Shown in pieces: positions 9,009 to 18,630 of a DNA stretch of 64,000 nt (the first letter of the stretch is position 1; each line of letters begins with the position of its first letter). Both the position numbers and the translations under genes were made by a program. The stretch comes from Mobiluncus massiliensis (GTDB taxonomy: Bacteria > Actinomycetota > Actinomycetes > Actinomycetales > Actinomycetaceae): positions 930,001 through 994,000 of the forward strand of contig NZ_OX458329.1 in NCBI RefSeq assembly GCF_949769255.1, read 5' to 3'. The notes beneath the pieces were generated by a model. It had not been told where the DNA came from, searched no databases, and worked only from the letters and a program-made list of their open reading frames with translations.

Positions 9009-10699
9009 TAGGACCACTCCTCTCGCAGGGTACGCAGCGTTTTTCGTCCCGCGGCGATTAGTTCAGAGTTGTCGGAATCAGGAATGCTTTGACGCAAGGT
9101 GGCGATGCGCTGGTTGACCCGAGCGTACAGCCCGCGGCGAAGCGTGGAGCGGCTCCACGACCGCAGTCGCAAACGTGTCGAGATATCAAAAAAAGTTTCC
9201 AAGAGCTCGTCAACCCTGGTGAACTGGCAAGTTTCGGGCGAGGCCATTCCAGCAAAGAGAACCGCCAAGAAAAGCGTCTGGGCATCGTCTGTCGAGAGCT
9301 TCTCATCGCGATTCCAGCCAGCTTGGCGGCAACATTCCGCAGGGGTCAGAGACCACTGCTCCAAGAGTTCGCTACCGTCCAAGGACTGCGCGGTTTCGTC
9401 TACAATCTGAACGGAGTTGGGCAACACAGAGTCCTGGAGAGCGTCAGCAATCATTTGCTCCATCTGAAAGTCGAGGTTCGACACGCTGCTCGCCACCGCC
9501 CGCTTTACAGCATCCAGCGCCGCATCGGGTTGAGGTTGCTGATTGAGCCAGACTTTTTTCCATTTCAGCCGCTGGCGTACCCAGCTGTTTTCAGCCTGGT
9601 ACTCCTCGAGTTGGCAACGCACACAGGGCTCCAAAAGGTCAGCGGGCTCACCTTGAAACCAGGTGGGAGCCACAATCTGGGCATCAACAAATTCCAGTAA
9701 TTGCTGTTCCAGCTGATCCACAGTTTGCTGGACATCGCTGCGCATTTGTCCCTCAGTGGCGGCGGCATCGAACACTTTTTCGCTCAAATCCAGGACTTCA
9801 TGCAGAGAACCAAACAGGGTCTGACGCGCCATGGCGGAATGCATCAAGGCGTCACCAGCCAGGTTATCGAGCCAGTTACGCAGGGAAACTAAATCTTCGG
9901 CGGGCAGTTCTCCGTCAGCAATTTGAGTTTCCATAATGGCAAAAATCGGAACATCTTTGAGGTTGCTAGCAGCGATTTCCGCGCTGAGATCCTGCTTAGC
10001 CGCCAGGAGGGATCCTTGTGTGACCCTGTTCAGCACCGCACCGATAGCAACATCACGCCGGGCAGCCTTCCGCAGCAGCTCCAACCCCGGCTCATCCCGG
10101 TAACGGTTGGCGGTAGTAACAAAAATCCACAAGTCAGCAACTTCCAACAGGTGCTGAGCTAATTCACGGTTCGTGTCCAGATAGGAATCCAAATCGGGAC
10201 AATCGATGAGGCACATTCCCGGAGGCATCTGGGGAGTCGAACGCAAGATAAGCTGCGGCGCCGGTGTCGCAGCCTCCTCCCCCGCTGGCACACGTTCCGG
10301 TACGGCAGACGCGACGGCGGGATCGTCCCAGGCATCGTCGTCTAACAGACGTATCTTTTCAAATCCTCCCAAGATGCGGTCTGCCGCCAGCCACAGCTCG
10401 TCGTCAGGATGGTACACGAGTACCGGGGTCAGAGTCGTGGGACGCCTCACGGAAGTCGGAACTTGGGCACCGACCAAAGAGTTCAGGAGTGTCGATTTGC
10501 CCACCCCGGTAGAACCGGCCAGTACCGCCACGAGAGGGCCGTCCAGGTCGGTACCCCGCGCGCGCAAATGCTCGCGGAGCCGGGAAATTGCCGTGTTTCG
10601 CAGCTTTACGGCAGGAGCCTGCGCCACCGGAAAACCAAAGATTAGGTCCTCCAGCTGCTGAGCCAACTCATCCAAACTCTTTGATGGCGAACTACTCAT
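9008..10699 (-). CDS. Dynamin-family GTPase, soluble partner
   Basis: About 563 residues. G1 motif LAGSTGVGKSTLLNSL at about residues 60-75, a switch I threonine stretch RRPTTLTPV, G3-like CLIDCPDLDSYLD, and a degenerate G4 (VLNRVTQGS, N-R-V-T instead of NKxD). The rest is helical with no clear transmembrane segment, apart from one mildly hydrophobic stretch (TLFLAVLFAGMAS). The start is ATG 10699, which overlaps the hisS stop by eight bases and has AGGTGA nine bases upstream; the TTG at 10708 has no room for a ribosome-binding site. The end overlaps the next GTPase gene by one base, so the two are almost certainly made in equal amounts. A role in membrane remodelling or septum formation is inference from family and pairing. 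Confidence 0.75.
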   Translation of the reverse strand: MSSSPSKSLDELAQQLEDLIFGFPVAQAPAVKLRNTAISRLREHLRARGTDLDGPLVAVLAGSTGVGKSTLLNSLVGAQVPTSVRRPTTLTPVLVYHPDDELWLAADRILGGFEKIRLLDDDAWDDPAVASAVPERVPAGEEAATPAPQLILRSTPQMPPGMCLIDCPDLDSYLDTNRELAQHLLEVADLWIFVTTANRYRDEPGLELLRKAARRDVAIGAVLNRVTQGSLLAAKQDLSAEIAASNLKDVPIFAIMETQIADGELPAEDLVSLRNWLDNLAGDALMHSAMARQTLFGSLHEVLDLSEKVFDAAATEGQMRSDVQQTVDQLEQQLLEFVDAQIVAPTWFQGEPADLLEPCVRCQLEEYQAENSWVRQRLKWKKVWLNQQPQPDAALDAVKRAVASSVSNLDFQMEQMIADALQDSVLPNSVQIVDETAQSLDGSELLEQWSLTPAECCRQAGWNRDEKLSTDDAQTLFLAVLFAGMASPETCQFTRVDELLETFFDISTRLRLRSWSRSTLRRGLYARVNQRIATLRQSIPDSDNSELIAAGRKTLRTLREEWS

Positions 10700-12005
10700 A
10701 GTTAGCAATCACCTGCGGTTTCAAAAGTTCGGGGGCGGGGGTAAACGTGTCGGCTTGGGCACTTTCCTGGGTCTCGCTAATGAGATTCTTGACTTCCCCG
10801 GATTCCACAAACCACACGTAGGGAATGCCGCGGGTCACCGCGTATTTGATTTGTTTCCCATACTTGGCGGCAGTGGGGCTGACTTCCGTACTGATGCCGC
10901 GAGCCCGCAACTGCCAAGCCACCGCCTCGGCTTGTCCCCGTGTATCCTCGCTATCCACCGCAACCAAAACACAGGTCGGAACCGGACGGGACACTTTAGC
11001 CCAATTATTAGCCAGAATAATCGAGATGAGCCGGGTCAAACCGATAGACATCCCCACCCCGGGAAAGCGGCGCTTCCCTTGGGAAACCAAGTTATCGTAG
11101 CGTCCCCCGGAACAGATCGAACCATAAGATTCGGCTCCTGTAATAAACGTTTCGTAGACCATGCCGGTGTAGTAATCCAGCCCGCGGGCAATCTTAAAGT
11201 CCGCTACCACGTTGCCTTTCTCGTGGTCGGGAACGCTGCGCAGCATTCGCGCTACGTCCGACAGACCTTCCTCCAACAGGTCATCGTGCAGTCCCAAATC
11301 GCGCACCTGCTGGATGACGCGTTCGTCGGCGCCACTGATGTCGGCCAGGCTGACCAGAGTTTGTATCTGAGACGCATCGAGGCCAAGTTCGCTGAGCATC
11401 TGTGTGAAGTCTTCGGGGCGCACCTTGTCATGTTTATCGATGACTTGCAGAACCTCGTCCACTTGCGTGATACCTAGAGCGTTGCAGACTCCCTGCAAAA
11501 TCTTGCGGGAATTCACGTGTACCACCGGGGTAGGAATCGGCAGAGATTCCAGCGCTTGAGCCATAATCAGCGGGGCTTCAATCTCAAACTGGGGCGGTAA
11601 AGTCTCCGCAGCGACCATATCGATGTCGGCCTGGACAAACTCGCGAAAACGACCTTCCTGGGGTCGCTCGCCGCGCCACACCTTTTGAATTTGGTAACGC
11701 TTAAAGGGGAAACGCAATAGGTGGGAATTTTCCAGCACGTAACGAGCCAACGGCACGGTCAGGTCAAAGTGCAGCCCGTTCTTGCGATCCTCTTTGCCTT
11801 CCTTGTCCTGCAGCCGAGACAGTACGTAGACCTCTTTGGAGGTTTCTCCCTTGCGTTCCAGCTCGCTGAGAGGTTCGATGGCACGCGTCTCCAGGTGGGA
11901 AAATCCGTGCAGTTCAAATACCCTGGTCAGACGGGAAATCAACTCGTCCTCAAGGATTTTTTCCTCCGGGGTGAACTCGGGAAAACCTGAAAGTGATGTC
12001 ATCAT
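10692..12005 (-). CDS. hisS: Histidyl-tRNA synthetase
   Basis: Class II synthetase charging tRNA-His. It has the HisRS N-terminus LSGFPEFTPEEK, motif 2 QIQKVWRGERPQEGRFREFVQADID, the HisA motif ARGLDYYTGMVYE and the HisB motif SICSGGRYDNLV, and an anticodon-binding domain at the C-terminus (TCVLVAVDSEDTRGQAEAVA). The length of about 437 residues is normal. Three in-frame ATGs open the frame (12011, 12005, 12002). The second is chosen because GAGAGA lies at a workable distance upstream. The gene follows an MBL-fold hydrolase by about 25 bp, as in many actinobacteria, and its 3' end overlaps the dynamin-like gene, so synthetase and GTPase messages are linked. Confidence 0.94.
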   Translation of the reverse strand: MMTSLSGFPEFTPEEKILEDELISRLTRVFELHGFSHLETRAIEPLSELERKGETSKEVYVLSRLQDKEGKEDRKNGLHFDLTVPLARYVLENSHLLRFPFKRYQIQKVWRGERPQEGRFREFVQADIDMVAAETLPPQFEIEAPLIMAQALESLPIPTPVVHVNSRKILQGVCNALGITQVDEVLQVIDKHDKVRPEDFTQMLSELGLDASQIQTLVSLADISGADERVIQQVRDLGLHDDLLEEGLSDVARMLRSVPDHEKGNVVADFKIARGLDYYTGMVYETFITGAESYGSICSGGRYDNLVSQGKRRFPGVGMSIGLTRLISIILANNWAKVSRPVPTCVLVAVDSEDTRGQAEAVAWQLRARGISTEVSPTAAKYGKQIKYAVTRGIPYVWFVESGEVKNLISETQESAQADTFTPAPELLKPQVIANYE

Positions 12006-12030
12006 GGGCATATTCTCTCATTTTCCCAAG

Positions 12031-12741
12031 TCATCTCAGAAATGGGTTGTTCGCGAGCTCTGCCGCCCAGGTGGTCGTCTCTCCGTGACCGGGCAACAGC
12101 AGAGTGTCGGGGTTGACGCTGATTTTGAGGGTTCGCAAGGTTTCCGTCATCACCTCAGGGTCGGAATGGGGCAGGTCGGTGCGACCAATCGAGCCTTTAA
12201 AAACTACGTCCCCGGAAAAACAAAATGCCTGATTGTCGCGGCCGTCAAAACCGAGCCCCTGACCGTGGTCCTCACCTTTGTCAGCACCAAAGAACATGGT
12301 GCATCCGGGCGAATGTCCCGGAGCCGGCAGGGCACGCAACATTAAATCGGGAATAATTTGCGCTCCCCCACCGGTAAACAGCGCATCGGGCGGAGCTTGG
12401 ACCGTGACCGGTTCCCACGCCCCGTCCATTTCGGTGAAGTAATTGTTAACACCTAGCTGAACGCCCGGGCCGGGCGCATCCATCCAGAAATGATCCGGTT
12501 TTGCCAAAAAAATAGGTGCCTCGGGGTTGCAGGCAGCGACCTGAGCCGTATTCCACAGGTGGTCAGCATGGCCGTGAGTCAGCAAGATTGCAGCCAACTC
12601 AGCATTGAGCTGTGTCAATAGTTCCTTGATCCGCGTGGCGGTTTTCGCGCCGGGATCAATAACCAAAGCGGATTTGTTCGCGGTGACCAAAACATAGCAA
12701 TTTTCCCCGTAAATCGGCGAAACAATCCGTAACACATCCAT
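12031..12741 (-). CDS. MBL-fold metallo-hydrolase (glyoxalase II-like)
   Basis: The 236-residue protein has the metallo-beta-lactamase fold, with the metal-binding motif LTHGHADHLWN at about residues 54-64, a later histidine in PAPGHSPGC, the bridging aspartate in FSGDVVFKGSIGRTD, and the final LLPGHGETT. These are the ligands of a dinuclear zinc site. Glyoxalase II, persulfide dioxygenase and related thioesterases share the scaffold, so the substrate is open. The gene just upstream of hisS in mycobacteria (Rv2581c) is of the same type, and the conserved neighbourhood supports orthology. The start ATG is the complement of 12739-12741. Confidence 0.85.
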   Translation of the reverse strand: MDVLRIVSPIYGENCYVLVTANKSALVIDPGAKTATRIKELLTQLNAELAAILLTHGHADHLWNTAQVAACNPEAPIFLAKPDHFWMDAPGPGVQLGVNNYFTEMDGAWEPVTVQAPPDALFTGGGAQIIPDLMLRALPAPGHSPGCTMFFGADKGEDHGQGLGFDGRDNQAFCFSGDVVFKGSIGRTDLPHSDPEVMTETLRTLKISVNPDTLLLPGHGETTTWAAELANNPFLR

Positions 12742-12808
12742 AGTTCAAGGCTAACTGATTTTTTCCGTCACGAATTTTCTTTCACCCAGTTTCCCGAAAC
12801 CGTGTCTT

Positions 12809-12837
12809 TTCAAGTAAAGTAATCCTGGAAATATACT
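12809..12837 (+). promoter_or_regulatory. Predicted promoter of the DUF349 gene
   Basis: TTCAAG at 12809-12814 and TATACT at 12832-12837 are separated by 17 bases, a normal housekeeping sigma-factor layout. Transcription would start near 12844. Downstream in the leader is a perfect 12-base palindrome (GTGCCGCGGCAC, 12856-12867). Confidence 0.6.
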
Positions 12838-12891
12838 TACCAACGCGAACGGAACGTGCCGCGGCACCAACCCCGTCAGGAGGAAAAATTC

Positions 12892-14442
12892 ATGGCCATG
12901 TCTGAACAGGAATCCATCACCAGCGAAATCAAGGAAACGCAGGAAAATCAACCTGATAAAACCTCAACAGGACCTGCCCAGACAGCAGCTGAGGCCGATA
13001 GCTTACCTCAGACTGAATCGCCAGCCGCTTCCCTCCCGGAACCCACGGCGACACCGGAATCTCCCACCACTCCTGCACCAACCCCGGCTGAAGCATCTCC
13101 TGCGGCATCCGCGCCCCAAACTGGTGAAAAAACCCCGCAAATGACCCCGGTACACCTTGAAGATGCCAATATAAACAAGCCCCTGGGACCCATCGAGAAA
13201 ATCGCTATGGACGAAGCCTCCAAATACGGGCGCGTTGATGACCAGGGTCGGGTTTTCGTCAAAGACGGCGATACCGAGCGGGAAGTCGGCCAATACGCGG
13301 ACGGAATCCCGGAGCAACCTTTAGCGCTTTACGTACGTCGTTTCCTCGACCTGCAAGCCCAAGTCGATTTGGCTCAAGCACGTTTGGCAACGTTAAAGGC
13401 TCACGATATCGATGCCACCCTAAAGTCCTTAGACAAGGCGATGGAGTCCCCCATGGTGGTGGGCAACCTCGACGGTTTGCGTTCTCGCATTGAAAAACTG
13501 CGGGAACTGGGTGCAGCTCGCAAGGAACAACTGGCTGAGGAACGCGAAGTCGCCAAGGCACAAGCCCTGGAGACGCGTAACAAAATTGTGGAGGCAGCCG
13601 AAACAATTGCCGCCCAAGATCCGGAACGCACCCAGTGGAAGCAATCCGGGGAACGCTTGCGCGAACTGCTGGAATCATGGAAAGAATCCCAACGCAAGGG
13701 ACCGCGTATCGATCGTGCCACCGAGGACGCTTTGTGGAAGCGTTTTTCAGCAGCCCGCACGTCTTTTGACCGGCATCGTAAGTCATTCTTCTCGCAGCTT
13801 GATACCAAACGGGCAGAAGTTCGCAGCACGAAAGAAGCTCTGATTAAACGCGCTGAGGAGCTGGCAAATTCGACCGATTGGGCGCGAACCTCCGCAGCTT
13901 ACCGGGATTTGATGACGGAATGGAAAGCTGCCGGGCGGGCTTCCCGCAAAGACGACGATGCGCTGTGGGAACGTTTCCGCGCTGCTCAGCAGGTCTTTTT
14001 CGATGCTCGCAGCGCCGACAACGCCAAGACCAGCACCGAGGAACAAGCCAACCTTGAGGTGAAAGAAAAGCTGCTGGAACAGGCGAAAGCCCTCATGCCG
14101 GTGAAAGACTTGGAAACCACCAAGGCGAAGTTCCGCGACCTGCTTGATAAGTGGGATGAAGCCGGGCGGGTTCCCCGCGGCGATATGCAGCGTTTGGAAA
14201 ACGGTTTGCGTTCCGTGGAACAGGCTATTGCGAAAGCTGAAAACGAGGCGTGGGTTAAGTCCAATCCGGAAACAAAAGCTCGCGCTGAGGGTCTGGTTGG
14301 GCAACTCGAAGAGAAAATCGCCAAACTCGAAACCGAGATTGCCGCTGCGAAACAAGACGGCAAGGACACCAAGAAGCTCGAAGAGGATTTGCAGGCCCGC
14401 AAGGGCTGGCTCGACCAGGCTCGTAAAGCCGCGGCGGAATAA
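12892..14442 (+). CDS. DUF349 domain-containing protein
   Basis: About 516 residues. An N-terminal region of about 85 residues rich in Pro, Thr, Ala and Glu is disordered. It is followed by a short conserved domain (GRVDDQGRVFVKDGDTEREVGQY) and at least three helical DUF349 repeats, each with a W-K/W-D core (WKQSGERLRELLESWKES, WARTSAAYRDLMTEWKAAG, KFRDLLDKWDEAGRVPR), ending in a charged coiled coil. DUF349 proteins are widespread in actinobacteria and have no settled function. The start is ATG 12892, with AGGAGG eight bases upstream; the ATG-like start 36 bases before lacks a site. A second ATG lies two codons further on. It is divergent from the MBL hydrolase gene and convergent with rel. 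Confidence 0.88.
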   Translation: MAMSEQESITSEIKETQENQPDKTSTGPAQTAAEADSLPQTESPAASLPEPTATPESPTTPAPTPAEASPAASAPQTGEKTPQMTPVHLEDANINKPLGPIEKIAMDEASKYGRVDDQGRVFVKDGDTEREVGQYADGIPEQPLALYVRRFLDLQAQVDLAQARLATLKAHDIDATLKSLDKAMESPMVVGNLDGLRSRIEKLRELGAARKEQLAEEREVAKAQALETRNKIVEAAETIAAQDPERTQWKQSGERLRELLESWKESQRKGPRIDRATEDALWKRFSAARTSFDRHRKSFFSQLDTKRAEVRSTKEALIKRAEELANSTDWARTSAAYRDLMTEWKAAGRASRKDDDALWERFRAAQQVFFDARSADNAKTSTEEQANLEVKEKLLEQAKALMPVKDLETTKAKFRDLLDKWDEAGRVPRGDMQRLENGLRSVEQAIAKAENEAWVKSNPETKARAEGLVGQLEEKIAKLETEIAAAKQDGKDTKKLEEDLQARKGWLDQARKAAAE

Positions 14443-14487
14443 TCCGCCCCGAGAGTCCCGAAGTCCCCGTATCTTTCTGGTTTATCG

Positions 14488-14510
14488 CCCCGTAGTCTAA
14501 GGCTGCGGGG
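14488..14510. terminator. Hairpin between convergent DUF349 gene and rel
   Basis: CCCCGTAG and CTGCGGGG form an eight-base-pair stem (one G-U) around a seven-base loop that contains the rel stop codon. It lies between two convergent genes and could end transcription from both sides, but no T run follows on either strand, so the terminator call is tentative. Confidence 0.35.
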
Positions 14511-16839
14511 TTGGCTCTGTGGTTCCGTTTTGTCCCGGGGTCACGCGAGTTGCGGAATATACCCCCGAAATGCGTCCCAAGTCATTGAGAATGTCTTGCA
14601 GATGGGAAGGCTCGGCCAGCTCAAAAACCCAACGGGAGTACGCCACCCGGTCGCGCGTGGTGGAAATATTGCCCGAGAGAATGTTTACGTGATTGTCGGT
14701 GAGAACCCTGGTCACGTCGCTCAATAGTCCTCCTCGATCCAGAGCCTCGATTTGTACCTGAACGAGGAACGGTGTCTTGGAATGTTGCGCCCACTTGACG
14801 GAAATGACGCGTTCCTGTTGAGCCACGCTGAGATTCTTGGCATTCACGCAATCGACGCGGTGTACGGAAACGCCATGACCCCGGGTGACAAATCCCATGA
14901 TTTCATCTCCGGGAACTGGGGTGCAGCACTTGGCCAGCTTAACCCACAAATCGTCAGCGTCCTGACCATCGACCAATACCCCAGAGCCCCCGGCACGAGA
15001 TTCAGTCGTAGGCGTATGGGTGGGGACGGCTTCTTCCTCGGCCAAAACCTCCTCATCGTCATCTTCTGTCAGGGAACCGGTAAAGCTCAGCAGGCGTTCC
15101 ACCACATTTTGGGCACTGACGTGGGAATCTCCGATGGTCGCATAGAGAGTGTCGACGTTGGGTAATCCCAACTGTTTCGCTACGGATTCCAAAAATTCAT
15201 GGCTGGCAAGTTGATGAATCGGCAACTTTTGTTTACGAATTTCTTTCGCCAGGATTTCCCGGCCTTTATCGATAGATTCCTCGCGGCGTTCCTTTGAAAA
15301 CCAGGCTTTTATCTTTGATTTTGCGCGCGGGGTGGCCACGAAGGACAACCAATCCCGACTGGGGGACGCACCGGGAGACTTGGACGTAAAAATTTCTACC
15401 GTGTCGCCGTTCTCCAGTTTCGATTCCAGGGGAACCAGCTTGCCGTTGACTTTGGCGCCGACCGTCTTATTTCCCACTTCGGTGTGTACGGAATAAGCGA
15501 AATCGACCGGAGTGGATCCGGCAGCCAGCACTACTACCTGGCCTTTCGGGGTGAACACATAGACCTGGGCGGAGTTGATTTCATAACGCAGCGAGTCTAG
15601 GAACTCCCCTGAGTCTTGGGTTTGCTTTTGCCAGTCAACCAGTTGGCGCAGCCAGCCCATCTCATTTTCCAAGTCCAAGACCTTGCCGTCCTCGGACTTT
15701 TTCAACGATTTGGCATTGGGGTTTTCCTTGTATTTCCAGTGGGCGGCAATCCCGAATTCGGCACGGCGGTGCATTTCATAGGTGCGAATCTGGATTTCGA
15801 CAGGTTTTCCCTTCGGACCGATAACCGTGGTGTGCAATGACTGGTACAGGTTGTATTTCGGCATCGCGATATAGTCCTTGAACCGACCCAGCATCGGAGA
15901 CCACCGCGAGTGCATCAGCCCCAGCACGGCGTAGCAATCCCGCACGGATTCCACCAGCACGCGCACCGCCACCAAGTCGTAAATATCGTTGAAATCACGG
16001 CCGCGCACAATCATCTTTTGATAAATCGAGTAGTGATGTTTCGGGCGCCCGGTCACAGTCCCCTTGATTTTCGCATCCCGTAAGTCGCCTTCAATAGTCT
16101 GGATGATGGCGCTAAGCTGTTCCTCCCGGCGGGGCGCGGCCTCCTGAATGAGCTTGTCGATTTCTTGGTAAATCTGAGGATAGAGGGTTTTAAAGGCCAG
16201 ATCCTCCAGCTCCCATTTAATGGCGTTGAGCCCCATCCGGTGAGCCAGCGGGGCATAAATTTCCAGGGTTTCCTTAGCTTTGCGCGCGGCACTTTCTTTA
16301 CTGACATAACGCCAGGTACGCGCATTATGCAGACGGTCAGAGAGTTTAATGAGCAGGACTCGGATGTCCTTAGCCATCGCGACCAGCATTTTTCGGATAG
16401 TCTCTGCCGGGGCGGAATCCCCATATTTCACTTTATCGAGTTTGGTGACCCCGTCGACCAAAGCGGCAATATCCTCGCCAAAGTCACGCCGACATTGTTC
16501 CAAAGAATAGTCGGTGTCCTCTACCGTGTCGTGCAGCAGCCCCGCCGCAACCGTTGTTTCCGACATGCCCAGTTCGGCCAGGATAGTCGCGACCGCGACC
16601 GGATGCGTAATGTAGGGCTCTCCCGACTTGCGGAATTGCCCCCGGTGGTAACGTTCAGCGGTCACATAAGCCCGCTCCAAAAGGTCAAAGTCAGCTTTGG
16701 GATGGTTTTCCTTGACTGCCCGCAACACGGGTTCTAGCTCTCGGTATGAACTACGGGAACGGACCAATCGAAACAGAGAGCCGCGCAGAGCACCAGTATT
16801 CTCACTGGGCTCGTTGACAATCTCCGGCGCTTGCTCCAT
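14497..16839 (-). CDS. relA: Bifunctional (p)ppGpp synthetase/hydrolase Rel
   Basis: Stringent-response enzyme that makes and degrades (p)ppGpp. The 780 residues carry, in order: an HD hydrolase domain with AAGLLHDTVEDTDYS at about 100-115; a synthetase domain with the signature RFKDYIAMPKYN, whose RFKD form marks bifunctional enzymes rather than the EFDD form of synthetase-only RelA; EIQIRTYEMHRRAEFGIAAHWKYK; a TGS domain (VYVFTPKGQVVVLAAGSTPVD); a helical and zinc-finger-like region (VKLAKCCTPVPGDEIMGFVT); and a C-terminal ACT domain. The start MEQAPEIVN has no obvious ribosome-binding site, but TAGAAT stands seven bases before the ATG, so a leaderless transcript is possible. Gene order secD-secF-apt-rel is standard in actinobacteria. 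Confidence 0.96.
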   Translation of the reverse strand: MEQAPEIVNEPSENTGALRGSLFRLVRSRSSYRELEPVLRAVKENHPKADFDLLERAYVTAERYHRGQFRKSGEPYITHPVAVATILAELGMSETTVAAGLLHDTVEDTDYSLEQCRRDFGEDIAALVDGVTKLDKVKYGDSAPAETIRKMLVAMAKDIRVLLIKLSDRLHNARTWRYVSKESAARKAKETLEIYAPLAHRMGLNAIKWELEDLAFKTLYPQIYQEIDKLIQEAAPRREEQLSAIIQTIEGDLRDAKIKGTVTGRPKHHYSIYQKMIVRGRDFNDIYDLVAVRVLVESVRDCYAVLGLMHSRWSPMLGRFKDYIAMPKYNLYQSLHTTVIGPKGKPVEIQIRTYEMHRRAEFGIAAHWKYKENPNAKSLKKSEDGKVLDLENEMGWLRQLVDWQKQTQDSGEFLDSLRYEINSAQVYVFTPKGQVVVLAAGSTPVDFAYSVHTEVGNKTVGAKVNGKLVPLESKLENGDTVEIFTSKSPGASPSRDWLSFVATPRAKSKIKAWFSKERREESIDKGREILAKEIRKQKLPIHQLASHEFLESVAKQLGLPNVDTLYATIGDSHVSAQNVVERLLSFTGSLTEDDDEEVLAEEEAVPTHTPTTESRAGGSGVLVDGQDADDLWVKLAKCCTPVPGDEIMGFVTRGHGVSVHRVDCVNAKNLSVAQQERVISVKWAQHSKTPFLVQVQIEALDRGGLLSDVTRVLTDNHVNILSGNISTTRDRVAYSRWVFELAEPSHLQDILNDLGRISGVYSATRVTPGQNGTTEPTPQP

Positions 16840-16972
16840 ACAGAGATTCTAATTCTTTTGCCCGGTAAACGTTAGTTTAATGGGGTGTGACCTGGATTCT
16901 TTTCCAAAAATCGAGCGCGAAATCAACGAATTCCTCAGCCTATCCCCTACGGGTGACAGGTGCTGAGCGCGT

Positions 16973-17518
16973 TTACAGTTCCACGAGGGAGTGGAAAGGC
17001 GTATTGCCCAGGTGAGTACGTCCGTTGAGGGCTTTCAGCTCCATCAACACCATGATTTCGCAGACGTGTCCCCCGGCCTTTTCCAACAGTTTCACGGAAG
17101 CGGCGGCGGTTCCTCCCGTTGCCAAGAGGTCATCAACCACCAGAATGTTGTCAAAGCCCTGCACCGTTTCCGGTTGGACTTGAATCGTCGCGGAACCGTA
17201 TTCCAAATCGTAGGATTCGCTAACCACGTGTCCGGGCAGCTTTCCGGCCTTACGCACCATAATCATGGGCACACCCAGTTCGACTGCCAGAGGAGAAGAC
17301 AGGATAAACCCGCGTGACTCCAACCCGGCTACCGCGTTTATTCGCCCCCGATAGTGCTGGGCAATTCCTTGAATCAACTCCTGAAAAGGCTCCCCGGAAG
17401 CGAGCAGCGGTGAAAAATCCCGAAACAGGATACCGGGCTGGGGAAAATCAGGAATCTCAGTCAGGTGCGTAACGATAATCTCGTGCAGACGCGAGTCGAA
17501 GTCAACGGGGAAATTCAT
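16973..17518 (-). CDS. apt: Adenine phosphoribosyltransferase
   Basis: Purine salvage enzyme converting adenine and PRPP to AMP in the cytosol. The 181 residues include the family N-terminus IPDFPQPGILFRDFSPLL, the GLESRGFIL hood region, and the PRPP-binding loop NILVVDDLLATGGTAAA at about residues 123-139. The ATG overlaps the secF stop codon by four bases (ATGA), so translation is probably coupled to secF. The 133 bp to rel carry no evident terminator. Confidence 0.95.
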   Translation of the reverse strand: MNFPVDFDSRLHEIIVTHLTEIPDFPQPGILFRDFSPLLASGEPFQELIQGIAQHYRGRINAVAGLESRGFILSSPLAVELGVPMIMVRKAGKLPGHVVSESYDLEYGSATIQVQPETVQGFDNILVVDDLLATGGTAAASVKLLEKAGGHVCEIMVLMELKALNGRTHLGNTPFHSLVEL

Positions 17519-18630
17519 TTCTTGGTCTTCTTCCGTTTCGGTTGCGCAGCCTGCCCCTTATGGTGTCCAGGAACCATGGGGGCCGCCACCACGGCAGGCG
17601 TAACCTCCTTGAAAGAGCCGTCCTCGTTGAGAGTGGCGGCACCCGATTCCACAGCGGCGGCACGAGCCTTGTCAACCTTGGCGTTGTGGTCTTTGATAGC
17701 TTGCGAGCGACCCCGAATCAGCGTCAGCATCGGGGTGGCGATAAAGATAGAACTGAAAGTACCAACAATCATGCCGATAAACAGCGGCATCGAAATATCC
17801 AACAGAGTGGAGGTACCCAGCAGTGCCGCGCCCAGGAACAGAATCGCTGACACCGGCAAAATACCGGTGATAGAGGTGTTGATGGAACGCACCATCGTTT
17901 GGTTGATGGACAGGTTCGCCAGCTCGTTGTACTTGGAGCGCGACTGATTGAACATATCGCGAGTGTTTTCGCGGATTTTATCGAAAACCACCACCGTGTC
18001 GTACAGGGAGTAACCCAAGATGGTCAGCAAACCGATAATCGTTGCCGGAGTAATCTCAATCTGCGTGTAGGCAAAAACGCCCAAAGTAATCAGGAAGTCA
18101 TGCATCAACGCAAACAGTGCTGAGAATGACATGGTCCAGGTGCGGAAGTATGCCATCAACAGCAGCGCAATCATGCCCATGAATACCAGCAAACCAACCA
18201 AAGCCTGCTTGGACACCGAAGCCCCCCAAGACGGACCAATCGAAGTCTTAGAGACTTTCGAGATGTCCACGTTGTAAGCTTTGGCCAGCTCCTTTTGAAT
18301 CTTCAGTTCCACGTCGGTGGGTTGCTGACTGGTTTGGACGCGCAGACCGTTCGTACCCATCTGGGCAACCTTGGTCTGTTCGTTCAGGCCGGCGGCTTTC
18401 ACCGCATCGTAGGCGGGTTGCTGGGGCGGATTCGTTGCTGTGTTAGTGACTACGAACTCGGCACCGCCGGTGAACTCAATAGACGGGTTCAACCCAAAAA
18501 TCGCGATTCCGATGACGGAAATAGCCATCAAAATAGCTCCGACAGTGAGCGGAATTCGGCGATTCTTAATGATTCCGTAAGACTTTTTCCCGGAGTAAAG
18601 CGCATTACCCCACTGGGCGTAACTCATCAT
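17515..18630 (-). CDS. secF: Protein translocase subunit SecF
   Basis: Inner-membrane partner of SecD; together they use the proton gradient to help pull proteins out of SecYEG. It has 371 residues. A first transmembrane segment (RIPLTVGAILMAISVIGIAIF) is followed by the SecF motif FTGGAEFVV, a periplasmic P1 domain, then five more helices with the family-typical GYSLYDTVVVFDKIRENTRD and SINQTMVRSINTSITGILPV. The C-terminus is a basic tail (PKRKKTKK). The ATG overlaps the secD stop by four bases and the 3' end overlaps apt by four bases. Confidence 0.95.
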   Translation of the reverse strand: MMSYAQWGNALYSGKKSYGIIKNRRIPLTVGAILMAISVIGIAIFGLNPSIEFTGGAEFVVTNTATNPPQQPAYDAVKAAGLNEQTKVAQMGTNGLRVQTSQQPTDVELKIQKELAKAYNVDISKVSKTSIGPSWGASVSKQALVGLLVFMGMIALLLMAYFRTWTMSFSALFALMHDFLITLGVFAYTQIEITPATIIGLLTILGYSLYDTVVVFDKIRENTRDMFNQSRSKYNELANLSINQTMVRSINTSITGILPVSAILFLGAALLGTSTLLDISMPLFIGMIVGTFSSIFIATPMLTLIRGRSQAIKDHNAKVDKARAAAVESGAATLNEDGSFKEVTPAVVAAPMVPGHHKGQAAQPKRKKTKK

